This document shows, one piece after another, positions 10,524-20,524 of a stretch of DNA of 64,000 nucleotides. The DNA comes from Pholiota molesta. Taxonomy: Eukaryota; Basidiomycota; Agaricomycetes; Agaricales; Strophariaceae. Position 1 is the stretch's first letter; every line of letters starts with the position of its first letter. The stretch lies in contig JACGCK010000192.1 of the NCBI GenBank assembly GCA_014925825.1, positions 20,761 to 84,760 on the forward strand, read 5' to 3'. A program made the position numbers and the translations under genes. Under the pieces are notes generated by a model. The model made no database searches. It was given only the letters and a program-made list of their open reading frames with translations, and was not told where the DNA came from.

Positions 10524-13285
10524 GCTTCCATCATCCTCTACTTCCATATCGTTGTCGCCATCTCCTACCGCCACCTCATCATCCTCTACAGCAAGTTGTC
10601 CACCCTTATCCACCGACAGAAGTTCCATTCCAGTGCCCACAACATCTGGGATGCTATATTTCGTTCCGCGGCCGCAAACCAGTTCGTTGGATTTGTTTTT
10701 TGCCATATATGTCGCTAACCTCTCAAAAGTAACTTTCATATTAGGCGGAGAATGTCGGGTGGTTTTATGTTCGAGGCAGAACATCCTTTCAAATTGGATA
10801 CGTGTATTCTTGTAGACTTCGATCAATGGTGACTCTTCTATTATCCGTTGAACTTGATGATTCGAAAATTTGCCTCCGTATATCCGCTGGCAAGATCTTT
10901 AGCCACACAAAGAACTTGAAAATTAACAGAACACTCACCTTTGTATACAGATTATTGTGCTCGACAACCCAATCGATTGCACGAAAACGGCCTTTCTTTC
11001 CAGTGGGATTGCATAGGATACTCATCCGTATCGCATTTCTGTTGATAAGGTTAGCCTTTTAATTTAGCTATCGAGTTTCTTAAGCTAATAATTGACTCGC
11101 CGTAGTCCTTCTGGATATATAAAATACATATTCTCGAGGTAGCGCTGCAACTTGGCGGCATATTTATGCTTTCCGCAACCTAAAAAAATAAACATCCACG
11201 GTAAGAAACATGTTTCAATTCTGCCTATGTCGCCAAAGTTCAATGCATGTGACAGCTCCTCGTACAATAGAAAATACTGCTGCTGGAGAAGGACATTCTC
11301 CTGCTGCTTATCGCGCTCAGCATCTGTTTTCAAGTCTTGGTCAAGGGTAAGTTCCCGATTTGCTACATGTGCCTTGCTAACAGTGATTGCCATCTCCTGC
11401 AGAGCTTTAAAGGAAGGCTTGGAGCGAGCATAGTCCTCTAGGTTATTCATTTCCGGCGTCTTCTTGTGGATCTCAACCCGCCAGCTATCTAATCGAGATA
11501 CAATTCCCGTATGCTGGATGACCTCGTGCAGCCAACAAAACCCCGGGTTCGATTCGATTTTACCCGTCTCCCTTGGCCGAATCTGACCCACAAAACTCAT
11601 TAGGCTGTTATCGCCCATCTCGATTTTCGTCTTTTTGGGATGAATGAAAATACGCCAAATTGCATCAGCTGCAGCCATTTTCAGATGGAACAAACCCATG
11701 ACATATACGCAGTACTGCATTTGACACCATGGGGTGTTCTCGGCTCCTCGTGATTCACGCAAGCTTCGAATTCGTTCTCCAGTAAGAAGATCGCCGAACA
11801 CAAGAACAACGTGGTTGCCAACTGGATGGGCCTCAGGTGATTCGCTTGGATCGCCGACTCCGGCCTGCTGAAAAAAGGATTCAAGGGCTTCTGCGTTCTG
11901 CAATGGTGAACTCGGGTGGATATTGAGCGTTTGACAGGGTGTTTGTGTCGTTTTTGTCACAGGTATGCAATCAAGTTCTTCAGGATTGCCGAGCTGATGT
12001 TTGTATGCTCGAAAGTATTCTGGCCCATAGTGAATCAGGTCATGAAGGAATTTCCACGCATTGAAACGGTCACGAGGAAGCATGTCGTTGCTGTCTGGGA
12101 TTTCTGGATGAATAGTAAGCAAATCATCGAAGTCAATGTGGGGAATGTCCTGCGGGAGCACTAATGGATTGTTCGGCGATTTCCTCCATAGTTCGTTGGC
12201 ACAGTCAAGGTCAGCAAGTGTGACACTATCTGGGAGAGGCATCATCGTGCCTGATGTGAGGTGGATCAGAGTCGATTCCGCTTTTTCGACGGTTGGAACC
12301 GAGTGTTTGAGATCGAAGTCAATGTTGTCATAAGCCAAAAGAGCCAACAATGTACGTCCGAGCTCCTTGAGTGCTTTGTCTGCTCCTGCTGATAGATTGT
12401 GAATAGCTTCATTTATCGTTGATGTCGAAATGGACAGGCCAATTCGTGCCAGAAGCTCTCGCAAAGTCTCGGGACAATTACAAGACTGCAAGAAGATCCC
12501 CATAATACTTTGAAGAGCATTACAACGGTTGTTTGTGCTCTGAAGCATCGTGCTGATGCTTACAACCTTTTTCTAGGTGCCAAGGTAAGAAGCATATACA
12601 TTTAATATAGCAGTAACTAACGATGATTAAATGCTTCTTATAGCGGTCTTCTTGACGCTCGAGCATGTCTTCAGGTTCGTCTTCAGGTTCGTGGTCTTCT
12701 GGTGTCTCTGAAACGAAGAACTCATGCATATAATAGTCATTCAGTTCTGCTTCATCAACGACAGCGCGCATATTTGTTGCTGAAATGGTAATGTCGCTCA
12801 TTTCAATGTCACCGTCGCTAGCTGCCGCTTTAGTTCGCCTATTAGAACCCTCTTGTTTTGCCTTGTTTCGAGCCCATTCGCACTTGTATTGGAGCTTCGG
12901 GTCTGCTGCAAAAAGAGAATCAAGCATCACCCATACTGTTGGGGCCTGATCCTCCATCTGCTTGCATAAGACTGAAATATCGAATGATCGCAGCCGTTCC
13001 TCGGTCATAGTAGTAGCAGAGAAATGGAGGCCACTGTCCTTGTGAGTGAGGGCCATGATTTCGGAAGAATATATGGTGTTTATGGTATGCTGTGCCCAAT
13101 CAAGTATTGCGGATTTCGTGACCTCGCAATCCTTCAATACATTACAGATTTCTGTCGCCTTTTCCCTAACCTATGACTGTATTATGAGTAGATGCATGTT
13201 GTTTATGCTGAATACTTACTGTCTTCTCATTGCTGCTCAATATACTGATGATGTTGGTGACTTGTTCCTGGGGAAAGGATTCCAT
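10512..13285 (-). CDS. DUF6589-type protein, candidate transposase
   Basis: Exons in reading order are 13285-13220, 13170-12622, 12566-11101, 11038-10939 and 10886-10512: 2556 nt, 851 aa, no internal stop. The intron at 11039-11100 uses a GC donor (GCGAGT); only this choice keeps the frame and gives the family-like EGLRNAIR junction. I recognise DUF6589, known in many copies in Agaricomycetes and of unproven function, from NRCNALQSIMGIFL (about 218-231), YDNIDFD (about 284-290), FGDLLTGERIRSL (about 462), GLFHLKM (about 496), GDIGRIE (about 650) and NPTGKKGRFRAIDWVVE. Asp in YDNIDFD, Asp in GDLLTG and Glu in GRIE could form the D-D-E triad of an RNase H-fold transposase; this is inference. 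The C-terminus is acidic. Confidence 0.85.
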
Positions 13286-13452
13286 GTTGGTTGTAATAGC
13301 TGTTGTAGCTCACTCTCAGAAGCTGTCATTGCTTATAGAATCCTCAGTGGTTATGATAACGTAGTCAATTACAAGTGCAACGCAGGACACGATGATTGTG
13401 CGAGGCAAATGCTACTTAATGACGTCGCGGCGGAGGATATCCTTTTCCGGAC

Positions 13453-13489
13453 GTGACCTAACAGTGACAGGCTGTGACCTAACAGTGAC
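13453..13489. repeat. Subterminal 16-bp direct repeats
   Basis: GTGACCTAACAGTGAC occurs at 13453-13468 and 13474-13489, just inside the right inverted repeat. GTGAC also recurs inside the left repeat (GAGTGACTTTGGAGTGAC near 7794). Subterminal repeats of this sort often bind transposase; here that is a suggestion only. Confidence 0.6.
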
Positions 13490-13494
13490 TGGAG

Positions 13495-13700
13495 TGATGA
13501 CACATAAAAATGTAATGAAACTTTGCTTAATTTCAAGAGCCCCGTGTTATGCGTTACAAGGTATGCCCGGGATCACCGAATCCAAAGTTTGCCAGCCTGT
13601 CTATCATGTTATCCTTCCAAAGTACAGTTGTGTCGTATTTGTTCTTAGATTAGATTAGATAAGGATTTTCATGATACGACAGGCTGGTTATAGGAGCCTG
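13495..13700 (-). repeat. Right 206-bp terminal inverted repeat
   Basis: Exact reverse complement of 7564-7769. The DUF6589 start codon at 13285 is 210 bp inside it. Confidence 0.93.
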
Positions 13701-13965
13701 AGTTATAGCGAGCATTGTGCATGGGAACTGAGAAGCAAAGTGGGCACGTGCACATGAAAATCTTGACCTCGGCTTTTACTTGATTTCTACCTGATTTCTA
13801 CTTGATATCAAGTCCAATACACATATCAGTTGAATGTCAGAGACGTTTGATGGATGCGGACTTTTTGTGGGGACATGATACTACCTTGATATGACTCTGA
13901 CATGAAGGCATTTTCACGACTATGACACGACTTTTGCACGACATCAACTTGACTTCACCTGACTT

Positions 13966-14779
13966 CAAGGGGTACGCCCCAGCAAATTCCGGCATATCAC
14001 GTAGGGGGGGAGGGGGTGGTCTAGAGGCCTTAACCAAAAAAATAATGACAGTAAAATATCCATTTTAAATGACATTTAATGCTTTATATTGTGGTTTTGT
14101 GTTATTTTCCAGTGTATTTGAAGCATTTCAGCCCTACATGAAGATATTTTACCTATATAATGACTCTTAAAGACATAAGCCAATTATATGAGTTCAATTT
14201 GGATTACTTTACAACTTATCCTAGGGTTCAATCTGAAATATAAATAAGATTTGACTATAATACTGCCAATTTCCAAGTATATCATTAGAACAACAGTCCT
14301 TGGGCCTTGGCATATAATTTTTTTTATTGCTTTATTTACTTCAAATTGTGCTTTAAGAAAGAGCATTTCCTTAAACCAACCAGCTTATTCAAGTTTCCAT
14401 AAATCAAGGCATAAATTAGGCATTGATTTATGGGTAGAATGGTAGATTATATAACTATAAGTAAGTGAAATATGGGAGTGATTCTTTGGTAATTCTGCAT
14501 AGCAGTGTGGGAAAGGCTTGCGAAAGGTATTTCACACATACCAGGTAGTACCAGGTACTATCTGGTATTGTACCCAGTATCATACCAGGTATTTGTGGGT
14601 ATGGGACACACATCACTGCCACCACCACATGATATTTTTGATTAATAATCCATTGTTGGAATCAAAACACGTGATAAAATTGCCTTTTTTAGACAGGTAG
14701 GGGAGGGGGGGAGGTCCAATTTTGCCTTAATCAAAAAAATCAACGTGATATATCTGATTTTTTTTGCGCGTACCCCTTG
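13966..14779. mobile_element. hAT-like MITE, 814 bp
   Basis: The ends are inverted: CAAGGGGTACGC at 13966 and GCGTACCCCTTG ending at 14779. A second shared block, ATATCACGT, occurs further in on both sides. Exact 8-bp direct repeats CCTGACTT border it (13958-13965 and 14780-14787). The interior is AT-rich with no coding frame. End sequence and duplication length fit a non-autonomous hAT relative. It sits 18 bp upstream of the position equivalent to the start codon of the next gene, so it has probably displaced that gene's promoter. Confidence 0.82.
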
Positions 14780-14797
14780 CCTGACTTCTCGTTTTTA

Positions 14798-16068
14798 CTG
14801 AGACTTACCGCCGATCAAGAAGTTGCATCCATATTTGCTGGTACTCTCTTCTACGGGCTTTACCTCTCCACCCTCTTTCACTGCCTTCGATGGCTCATCT
14901 TCGCCGATGAAGGGTGGAAAGTGCACAATAAGATAAGCTGGACGACGCTGGCTATCACCATAATACTTTTCGTGGTTACCACAATCAATACGGCACTCGG
15001 ACTGCAAAACAGCATGGTTCAAGTCGTGATTGATACCAAGCTGAAGCCAGCATCACCGCCAGGATCGATATGGATAACCGCGGCATTACCTTGGATGGCG
15101 GTTCTTAAGGTATGCTCGCAATTGACACTACAAGAAAAGTAGCCTCCTAATTATTGTACCTCAGTGCACAGATGCCAATGTATCGATACTTCTTGCGGAT
15201 GCTGTCCTGGTCCGTATATCATTGACAAACATTATTTACATATTGATATATAGACCTAATGAAAAACAATAGATTTATCGTACCTGGATTATCTACTCGC
15301 GATCGCGACGAGTCGTTCTATTCCCCATCTTCTTATGGATGGGAGGATTAGGGCTCACGGTCTTGCAAGCATACCACTGGAAATTTGTGCCAAGCATATC
15401 GATCTTAAATGCATGGCAGGTTGTCGACACGGCGGTCAGACCAGAGATGATATTGATACCATTCTGGACATCGACAGTCATTCTGAATGGTTATTCGACA
15501 TGTAAGTGTTCTTTAAAATTTCAGCGCCCACTCCATGGCCAATACGGGATACGTTGCTAAAGAAATATTGAATATTGACTAGTTATGATTGCTCTGCGCA
15601 TCTATCGCGTCGCAAGAGGATCCAGGGCCATTGGAAGCACCTCTATACACACACCTAAATTCGTCATGCGTATTCTCATTGAATCAGGTGTCTTGTATGT
15701 CTCTGTGGCCATCGCACACTTCGTATCCTGGTGGTCAGCTATTTCCTACGCAATTTATGGCCTCTCCACCATTGCAAGTTGGCTAAATCTTATCCTCTTG
15801 GCGTTCGAGAGCACTAATATACGTGCTTTGCTTATTCCAGTATATGTCGGTGACTGGGATCGCATTCAATCTCATTCTCATTCGCGTTGCTCAAAATCGC
15901 GTTCAGGATACACCAAGCGTAGCTCCGTTACGGCCCATACCAGGCATTCACTTGAATCCCAGCGGAAAAAGAACTCCTGCCGGACAATCTGAGGTCGATA
16001 CCATTTCCGCAATTGCCTTCCGTCCTGACCATGCGGATTCAAATTCATTGGTCCATGACCGTATGTGA
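14798..16068 (+). CDS. Multi-pass (about 7-TM) membrane protein, copy 1, start codon lost
   Basis: Exons 14798-15109, 15165-15209, 15273-15501, 15583-15773 and 15841-16068 stay in frame and match the intact paralogue at 23358-24603 exon for exon. Hydrophobic segments include IFAGTLFYGLYL, TLAITIILFVVTTINTAL, VVLFPIFLWMGGLGLTVL, VMRILIESGVLYVSVAIAHF and SVTGIAFNLILI. Intron 4 (15774-15840) has a GC donor (GCAAGT) where the paralogue has GT. The codon matching the paralogue's ATG is CTG (14798-14800), no other in-frame ATG lies nearby upstream, and a MITE ends 18 bp before it. Function is unknown; this is an expanded agaricomycete family. It may start at CTG, use an unseen exon, or be silent. 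Confidence 0.68.
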
Positions 16069-17049
16069 ATGTCTTCCACTGCTTCCGTTGTCTGATGCCA
16101 AAGTCCTTCAGGTATCCTTCAGATATCATTAGTGTGATTTGCGTATCAGCTCAATTTGAATTTCTCGACTGCATAATTTTTTTTTATCTCTGTATATGGA
16201 ATGTAGAACGACGGATGGGAATGCCTTAATTGTTTGTCAAGCCCTGTCCATTTATGATTTTAGATATCGTCGAGCAATCTTTCAATATTGACAGCAAAGA
16301 TTTTAGCGTGCTTACTTGTCGAGCCAACGAAACGTTATCTCCTAGGATCGCGACACGACGAGATGGTGGCGTTGACCCGGGAAGATGTCACCGTTTAATC
16401 ATTGCCCCTGACAAATTATGTCCAGCAAAGTCGGAGAATAGCTATTCAATTACTCCTACCTCAACAGCCATAAGGTACGGTACAGTCTGTGGAGATGAAT
16501 ATGTCTTCCAACGTCGACCCAAAGCACAGGGCCCGATAATATGCTTGAATTTTTTAGCTGACAACTGGAAAGTTGCGCGGTAGATACGGATCAGTCTACC
16601 GCGCACTGGACAAATAAGCGCCAAAAGGTACTTCACTGAGCTCGTGGTCTTGCAAGCATATTGGCAAAGCTCGTAGGCAACGTCACTCTATTTCTTGGGG
16701 AACCAGTCGACGAGATAGCGCCTGGCAGCATTCCGAATTTGTCGTCCCTAGACCCAATGTCAGCATCAGAGCTAACAACTTCGATCGCGTCCTCCGTCTT
16801 ACCTGCAAATCCCTGTTAGCCTGATCCCAGGAGCTACGCGTCGAGTCGACGCTGTCCGTGCTAGTAGAATGGGAATTCTCAGAATACAGGAATCTTATGG
16901 ATTCTCGCCCTGTACCTTAGACATAGTAAGCGGACATCAAGGAAAGGCGCGGTATGTGATAAGACCGCTGACACAGGCGATTGACAAAACTGGGAATAAA
17001 AGTTGCCGTAATTGGGTGGCGAAAGTGGGGCCTTTGGTCGCTGGAGACA
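16069..17049. other. Intergenic, no gene seen
   Basis: Downstream of the membrane-protein gene. A segment near 16485-16600 weakly resembles 5940-6080 (shared GAGA.ATATGT.TCTTCC.ACGTCG and GTAGATACG), perhaps an old duplicated repeat. No coding unit is supported. Confidence 0.4.
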
Positions 17050-17830
17050 AAGAAGCGGGCACGGAGATTTCCAGGCTCAGGAGCACAAATCACATCTTAT
17101 ACTCATGTCGTGCATTCTTGAGAACAGGGTGCGGAGATTAACCAACGGCCCGAGAACTATTAGTGGTATGTCGATTACAACCGATGTAAATAGCCGCGCA
17201 AAGTACAGAGCATGAAGACCACGCACCTCCAAGAACTAGAGCCTCATACAAATCGGCTTCATAGTCTATTCCCAGGTTTAGACGTCACAGTGTAGCCGAA
17301 TGAGAAACGAGTCCAGCACAACCCTGAACCCCATCCGTTGTGACAGAAGTGGCGAAGTCGAAGATCGAGGGTTTCGAAAGTAAATTTAGATACATCTCTG
17401 TTCAGCGTTTGGTAGACGTTTAAACAGTTCTTCCAAAGTATATAGCCTTAGATGAAGGGTTCTTAGATTGCGAAAGCTGAGCGGGGGATGATGGACATGT
17501 TGGAAGGTAACGCAAGTCCACGAGAATGAGTCGAAGTGTACACCGTGAGAGTGCGGAGAATTCAGAAAGGAAAGGACGTATCGCGCTTGTGCGTGCTAGG
17601 GTATGGAATACGGTTGAGATAGATGTATGTCATTCGGGAAAGCGTTTTCGAAATCGCCAAGACTTTGACGACCTCTTCGACTTCGTCCAGCTCCGGGGTC
17701 GTTAGAACAAGGGCAATGTATTGGATTGTAGGCAGGATGTTGCAATGCTCTGAGAGCGCTAGCCCCAGAAAAGAATGTACATTGATTACGCAGCGACGAT
17801 TATCGTCTCTTGATTGTCGTTTGTCTGAGG
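17050..17830 (-). pseudogene. F-box gene relic
   Basis: Minus-strand translation gives SEHCNILPTIQYIALVLTT, then VVKVLAISKTLSRMTYI, clearly related to SEHCTILPAIQYVIFVVAT and VKILAPSKRLSQLTYI of the F-box gene at 2612-3946. DNA at 17130-17300 (GGAGATTAACCAACGGCCCGAG and following, partly quoted) also matches 3020-3180 of that gene, including its intron region. The frame is broken in several places and the N-terminal F-box is not recognisable. Confidence 0.7.
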
Positions 17831-18295
17831 AGGTGGTGTCGTGGTGCGTTGCAGCACGTTGCAGCCAAACAAACAATGATCTGCACCGCCACTTGACAGG
17901 CCGATCACGACTTTCTGCCGCACGCGACACGCGTCGAGAACGCGTATGGTGCCCAAATGGTGCCGATCTTCAACCGATCTTTTTGCAATAATCAAAAAAC
18001 GAGTCATGTATTGGCATTGGATAGGTGCTTACAGATACGGACTGTAAGTTAAAGTATCTAACGCACCGTCGGTTTTTGAAGAAGAGCAGGGGTGGTAGAG
18101 GCCCCGGAGGCCCGGTGGCAACGTTTGCAAGCGATAAATTATGTGGCTCATTGAGAATAGCCAATTAGTATAATGTCCTAGACAGTGGGACAACGTTGAG
18201 CATGAAACAAAAGTGAAACAAAAGGGATTGAACAGACCTTAGTAGCGTAAGTCAAAATTGCCTGCGTAGGCAATGCGTAGGCGTCGTCCCAGTCA
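17831..18295. other. Intergenic, no gene seen
   Basis: Lies between the F-box relic and the 3' end of the first FAM210-like gene. Only short antisense frames occur. Confidence 0.4.
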
Positions 18296-18970
18296 TTATG
18301 GCGTATCCTTCTTATTTCTCCTCTCCCGGATCCTCTCGCGCATTTCCTGCGCTGCACGTCGCGTGCCAGCGGTCCCAGCCCATCCCCTCGCCGATAGCCA
18401 CCCTACGATCTTGGGCGTAAACGCAGCCGTCAGTCCGACACGGATGGGCATCAGCATCTTGTGAATGGCAAACGCCAGCATGAGCGTGGCGTAGAAGCCC
18501 TCCTGGCCCGTACCCGCTTGCGCTTCCGAGTCGACCGCATCGTCCCCAGGCTCCGCAGGCCGCGTGGAGAAGAAGTCAGCGAACAGGCCTTTGACGCTGG
18601 CGGCGACCTCGGCGACATACTCCGCGCCGAGGAGGTTGATGCCGATGAAGACGACGGCGAAATCGAGGACGGAGATGAGTTGGTATACGCCGAGGGTGTA
18701 CCACCCATACGCCTTGATCAGGTGCCTGAGACGCTGGGACATGGATGCATCGGGCGGGAGAGCTTTGAGATGGGGCTCGGCCGCGGGCTTGGGGCCAGAG
18801 TCCGCCATGAGACGGGCAGTGAATTTAGTGAAGAAGCGGGCATTGCGACGCGGGGTGCGGGTGAGCGGCGAGAAAGCGAGACGGGTGGTGGCAGTGAGGA
18901 AGAGCAGAGGGCGTGCGGCACGTGGGGCTACGGGCTTGAATATGTAGAGGCGCGGAAAGATTGCGCTCAT
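18296..18970 (-). CDS. FAM210/DUF1279 mitochondrial membrane protein, copy 1
   Basis: A single exon of 224 codons. The N-terminus is basic and rich in Arg, Ser and Thr (residues 1-55), as for a mitochondrial presequence. The DUF1279 core follows: LRHLIKAYGWYTLGVYQL at about residue 80, then a hydrophobic segment (VLDFAVVFIGINLLGAEYV), and a second hydrophobic stretch near 150-185 (FYATLMLAFAIHKMLMPIRVG). The C-terminus is a charged helix rich in Arg and Glu. The family (FAM210 in animals) acts in mitochondria; its molecular role in fungi is unclear. It is one of a tandem pair with 19499-20170. Confidence 0.85.
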   Translation of the reverse strand: MSAIFPRLYIFKPVAPRAARPLLFLTATTRLAFSPLTRTPRRNARFFTKFTARLMADSGPKPAAEPHLKALPPDASMSQRLRHLIKAYGWYTLGVYQLISVLDFAVVFIGINLLGAEYVAEVAASVKGLFADFFSTRPAEPGDDAVDSEAQAGTGQEGFYATLMLAFAIHKMLMPIRVGLTAAFTPKIVGWLSARGWAGTAGTRRAAQEMRERIRERRNKKDTP

Positions 18971-19498
18971 GGTGGTTGGTAGTAAGCGCCATATTCAATG
19001 CGCTCGACGATTGGAATATTAGTTCGTCACCTGATACGACCGGGCCTATTATGTATTCCACCGCCGCGGCGCAACGCAATGTGCGGCACAGCTCTGTCAT
19101 GTCCACGTTCATCCCAATGCCGTTCAAAAAAGGCGACGCTTAACGCAGGGCCCAGTGGCAGAAAACCAGCACTCACATGCATGCATGCTGCGAACTCACT
19201 ACTGGCCGAAGGTACGTGGTGCGTGCTGCGTGCTGTGGGGGCGACTCGTCGAGGATAAATTGCTCGAGGCCGCTGTTTAGGCTGGCAATTCTAATTGGTC
19301 CCTGAAAGCCACAAGTAACGTCGAGGACACTGTCTAACATGCGAGGTTCGAATACCGTCAACAAGTCCTGATCGATAAACGTTTGAACATTAAGATATTA
19401 AACGCCCATAGGCGCTTATTTGAATAGGACACTACCTCGTTATACCTTGTAGACCTTAGTAGTAGTTTCAGTTATTGCCTGTGTAGGTGCCGTCTCTG
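18971..19498. other. Spacer between tandem FAM210-like genes
   Basis: Holds the presumed minus-strand promoter of copy 1 and the 3' end of copy 2. The duplicated unit includes some flank: TTGCCTGCGTAGG near 18260 corresponds to TTGCCTGTGTAGG near 19476. Confidence 0.5.
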
Positions 19499-20170
19499 TC
19501 ATCGTGATATATCCTTCTTATGCCTCCTCTCCCGGATCTTCTCTCGCATTTCCTGCGCTGCACGGCGCGTACCAGCAGTACCAGCCCATCCCCTCGCTGA
19601 TAACCACCCCACGATCTCGGGCGTAAATGCAGCCGTGACTCCGATACGGATGGGCGTCAACATCTTGTGAATCACAAATGCAAGCATGAGCGTGGCGTAG
19701 AAACCTTCCTGGCCAGTACCTGCTTGCGCTTCGGCCTCATCCTCCCCCGGCTCTGCAGACCGCGTATGGAAAAGATCAGCGAAAACGCCCTTGACGCTGG
19801 CGGCGACCTCGGCAACATACTCTGCACCGAGGAGATTGATACCGATGAAGGTGACGGCGAAATCGAGGATGGCGATGAATAGGTATACGCCGAGAGTGTA
19901 CCACCCATACGCCTTGATCAGGTGTTTGAGACGCTGGGACATGGTTGCATCGGGCGGTAGAGCGCTTAGATAGGGCTCGGCCGCGAGCTTGGGGCCAGAG
20001 TTCGCCATGAGACGGGCAGGAAATCTAGTGAAGAAGCGGGCATTGCGACGCGGGGTGCGGGTGAGCGGCGAGAAAGCGAGATGGGTGGTGGCAGTGAGGG
20101 AGAGCAGAGGGCCTGCGACGCGTGGGGCGACCGGTTTGAATATGTAGAGTCGCGGAAGCACTAGGCTCAT
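19499..20170 (-). CDS. FAM210/DUF1279 mitochondrial membrane protein, copy 2
   Basis: A single exon of 223 codons, closely similar to the gene at 18296-18970 along its whole length, offset by about 1.2 kb. It keeps the presequence-like N-terminus, the DUF1279 core (LKHLIKAYGWYTLGVYLFI) and the charged tail. Differences are mostly conservative, and there is an indel around the acidic stretch at residues 140-150. Both copies look functional. DNA similarity continues through most of the coding region, so the duplication is probably fairly recent. Confidence 0.85.
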   Translation of the reverse strand: MSLVLPRLYIFKPVAPRVAGPLLSLTATTHLAFSPLTRTPRRNARFFTRFPARLMANSGPKLAAEPYLSALPPDATMSQRLKHLIKAYGWYTLGVYLFIAILDFAVTFIGINLLGAEYVAEVAASVKGVFADLFHTRSAEPGEDEAEAQAGTGQEGFYATLMLAFVIHKMLTPIRIGVTAAFTPEIVGWLSARGWAGTAGTRRAAQEMREKIRERRHKKDISR

Positions 20171-20524
20171 GGTGGTCAGTGTGAGCGCTAGGAGCGTTCC
20201 CCGTAATTCTGAAACAAGTGCGCACTGCGCGCGCCCGCGCGACGATTTGGAATAGCGTCACGAGTCACCTGATGGGCAGCCCCGGGCCGGGCCCGGCCGT
20301 CGCAACCAAAGCCCAAACGCAACCTGAACTTGACCTGAACGCAACCTGAACGTTGAATTTTGAAGCTGACCTGACTGCCAATTCACATTTGGCGTACTCC
20401 ATTGGCCAACGTTTCATTAATCTGATTATCCAGCATAACATAGCATGGTGAGTGGACGATAATCCTGACATATCATTATTGGAAACTAAAACAGTGTCAT
20501 TGTCAGGCCTTTGTTTCGCCATTC

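Larger units (their letters stand above)
7563..13700. mobile_element. Complete 6.1-kb transposon: RecQ-like helicase + DUF6589 protein
   Basis: The element is bounded by an exact 8-bp direct repeat, AGTTATAG (7555-7562 and 13701-13708), read as a target-site duplication. Just inside are 206-bp inverted repeats that I compared base by base and found identical; the left end has one extra C at 7563. Between them are two intact, convergent, intron-bearing genes and little else. Perfect repeats, a perfect duplication and undamaged genes indicate recent insertion. An 8-bp duplication is usual for hAT, P and KDZ-type elements, but neither gene encodes a transposase of those families that I recognise. 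The DUF6589 product is the likelier transposase. Helitrons carry helicases too, but lack inverted repeats and target duplications, so this is not a Helitron. Confidence 0.9.

Noticed and set aside
7563..13700. Helitron interpretation of the helicase element
   Set aside because: It has long inverted repeats and an 8-bp target duplication, and the helicase is RecQ-like, not a Rep/Pif1 fusion.
7563..13700. Subtelomeric helicase (TLH-type) locus interpretation
   Set aside because: No telomeric repeats are seen in the window, and the helicase sits within a bounded element flanked by ordinary genes.
19325..19360. Possible tRNA B box (GGTTCGAATAC)
   Set aside because: No matching A box at the right distance and no cloverleaf arms around it.
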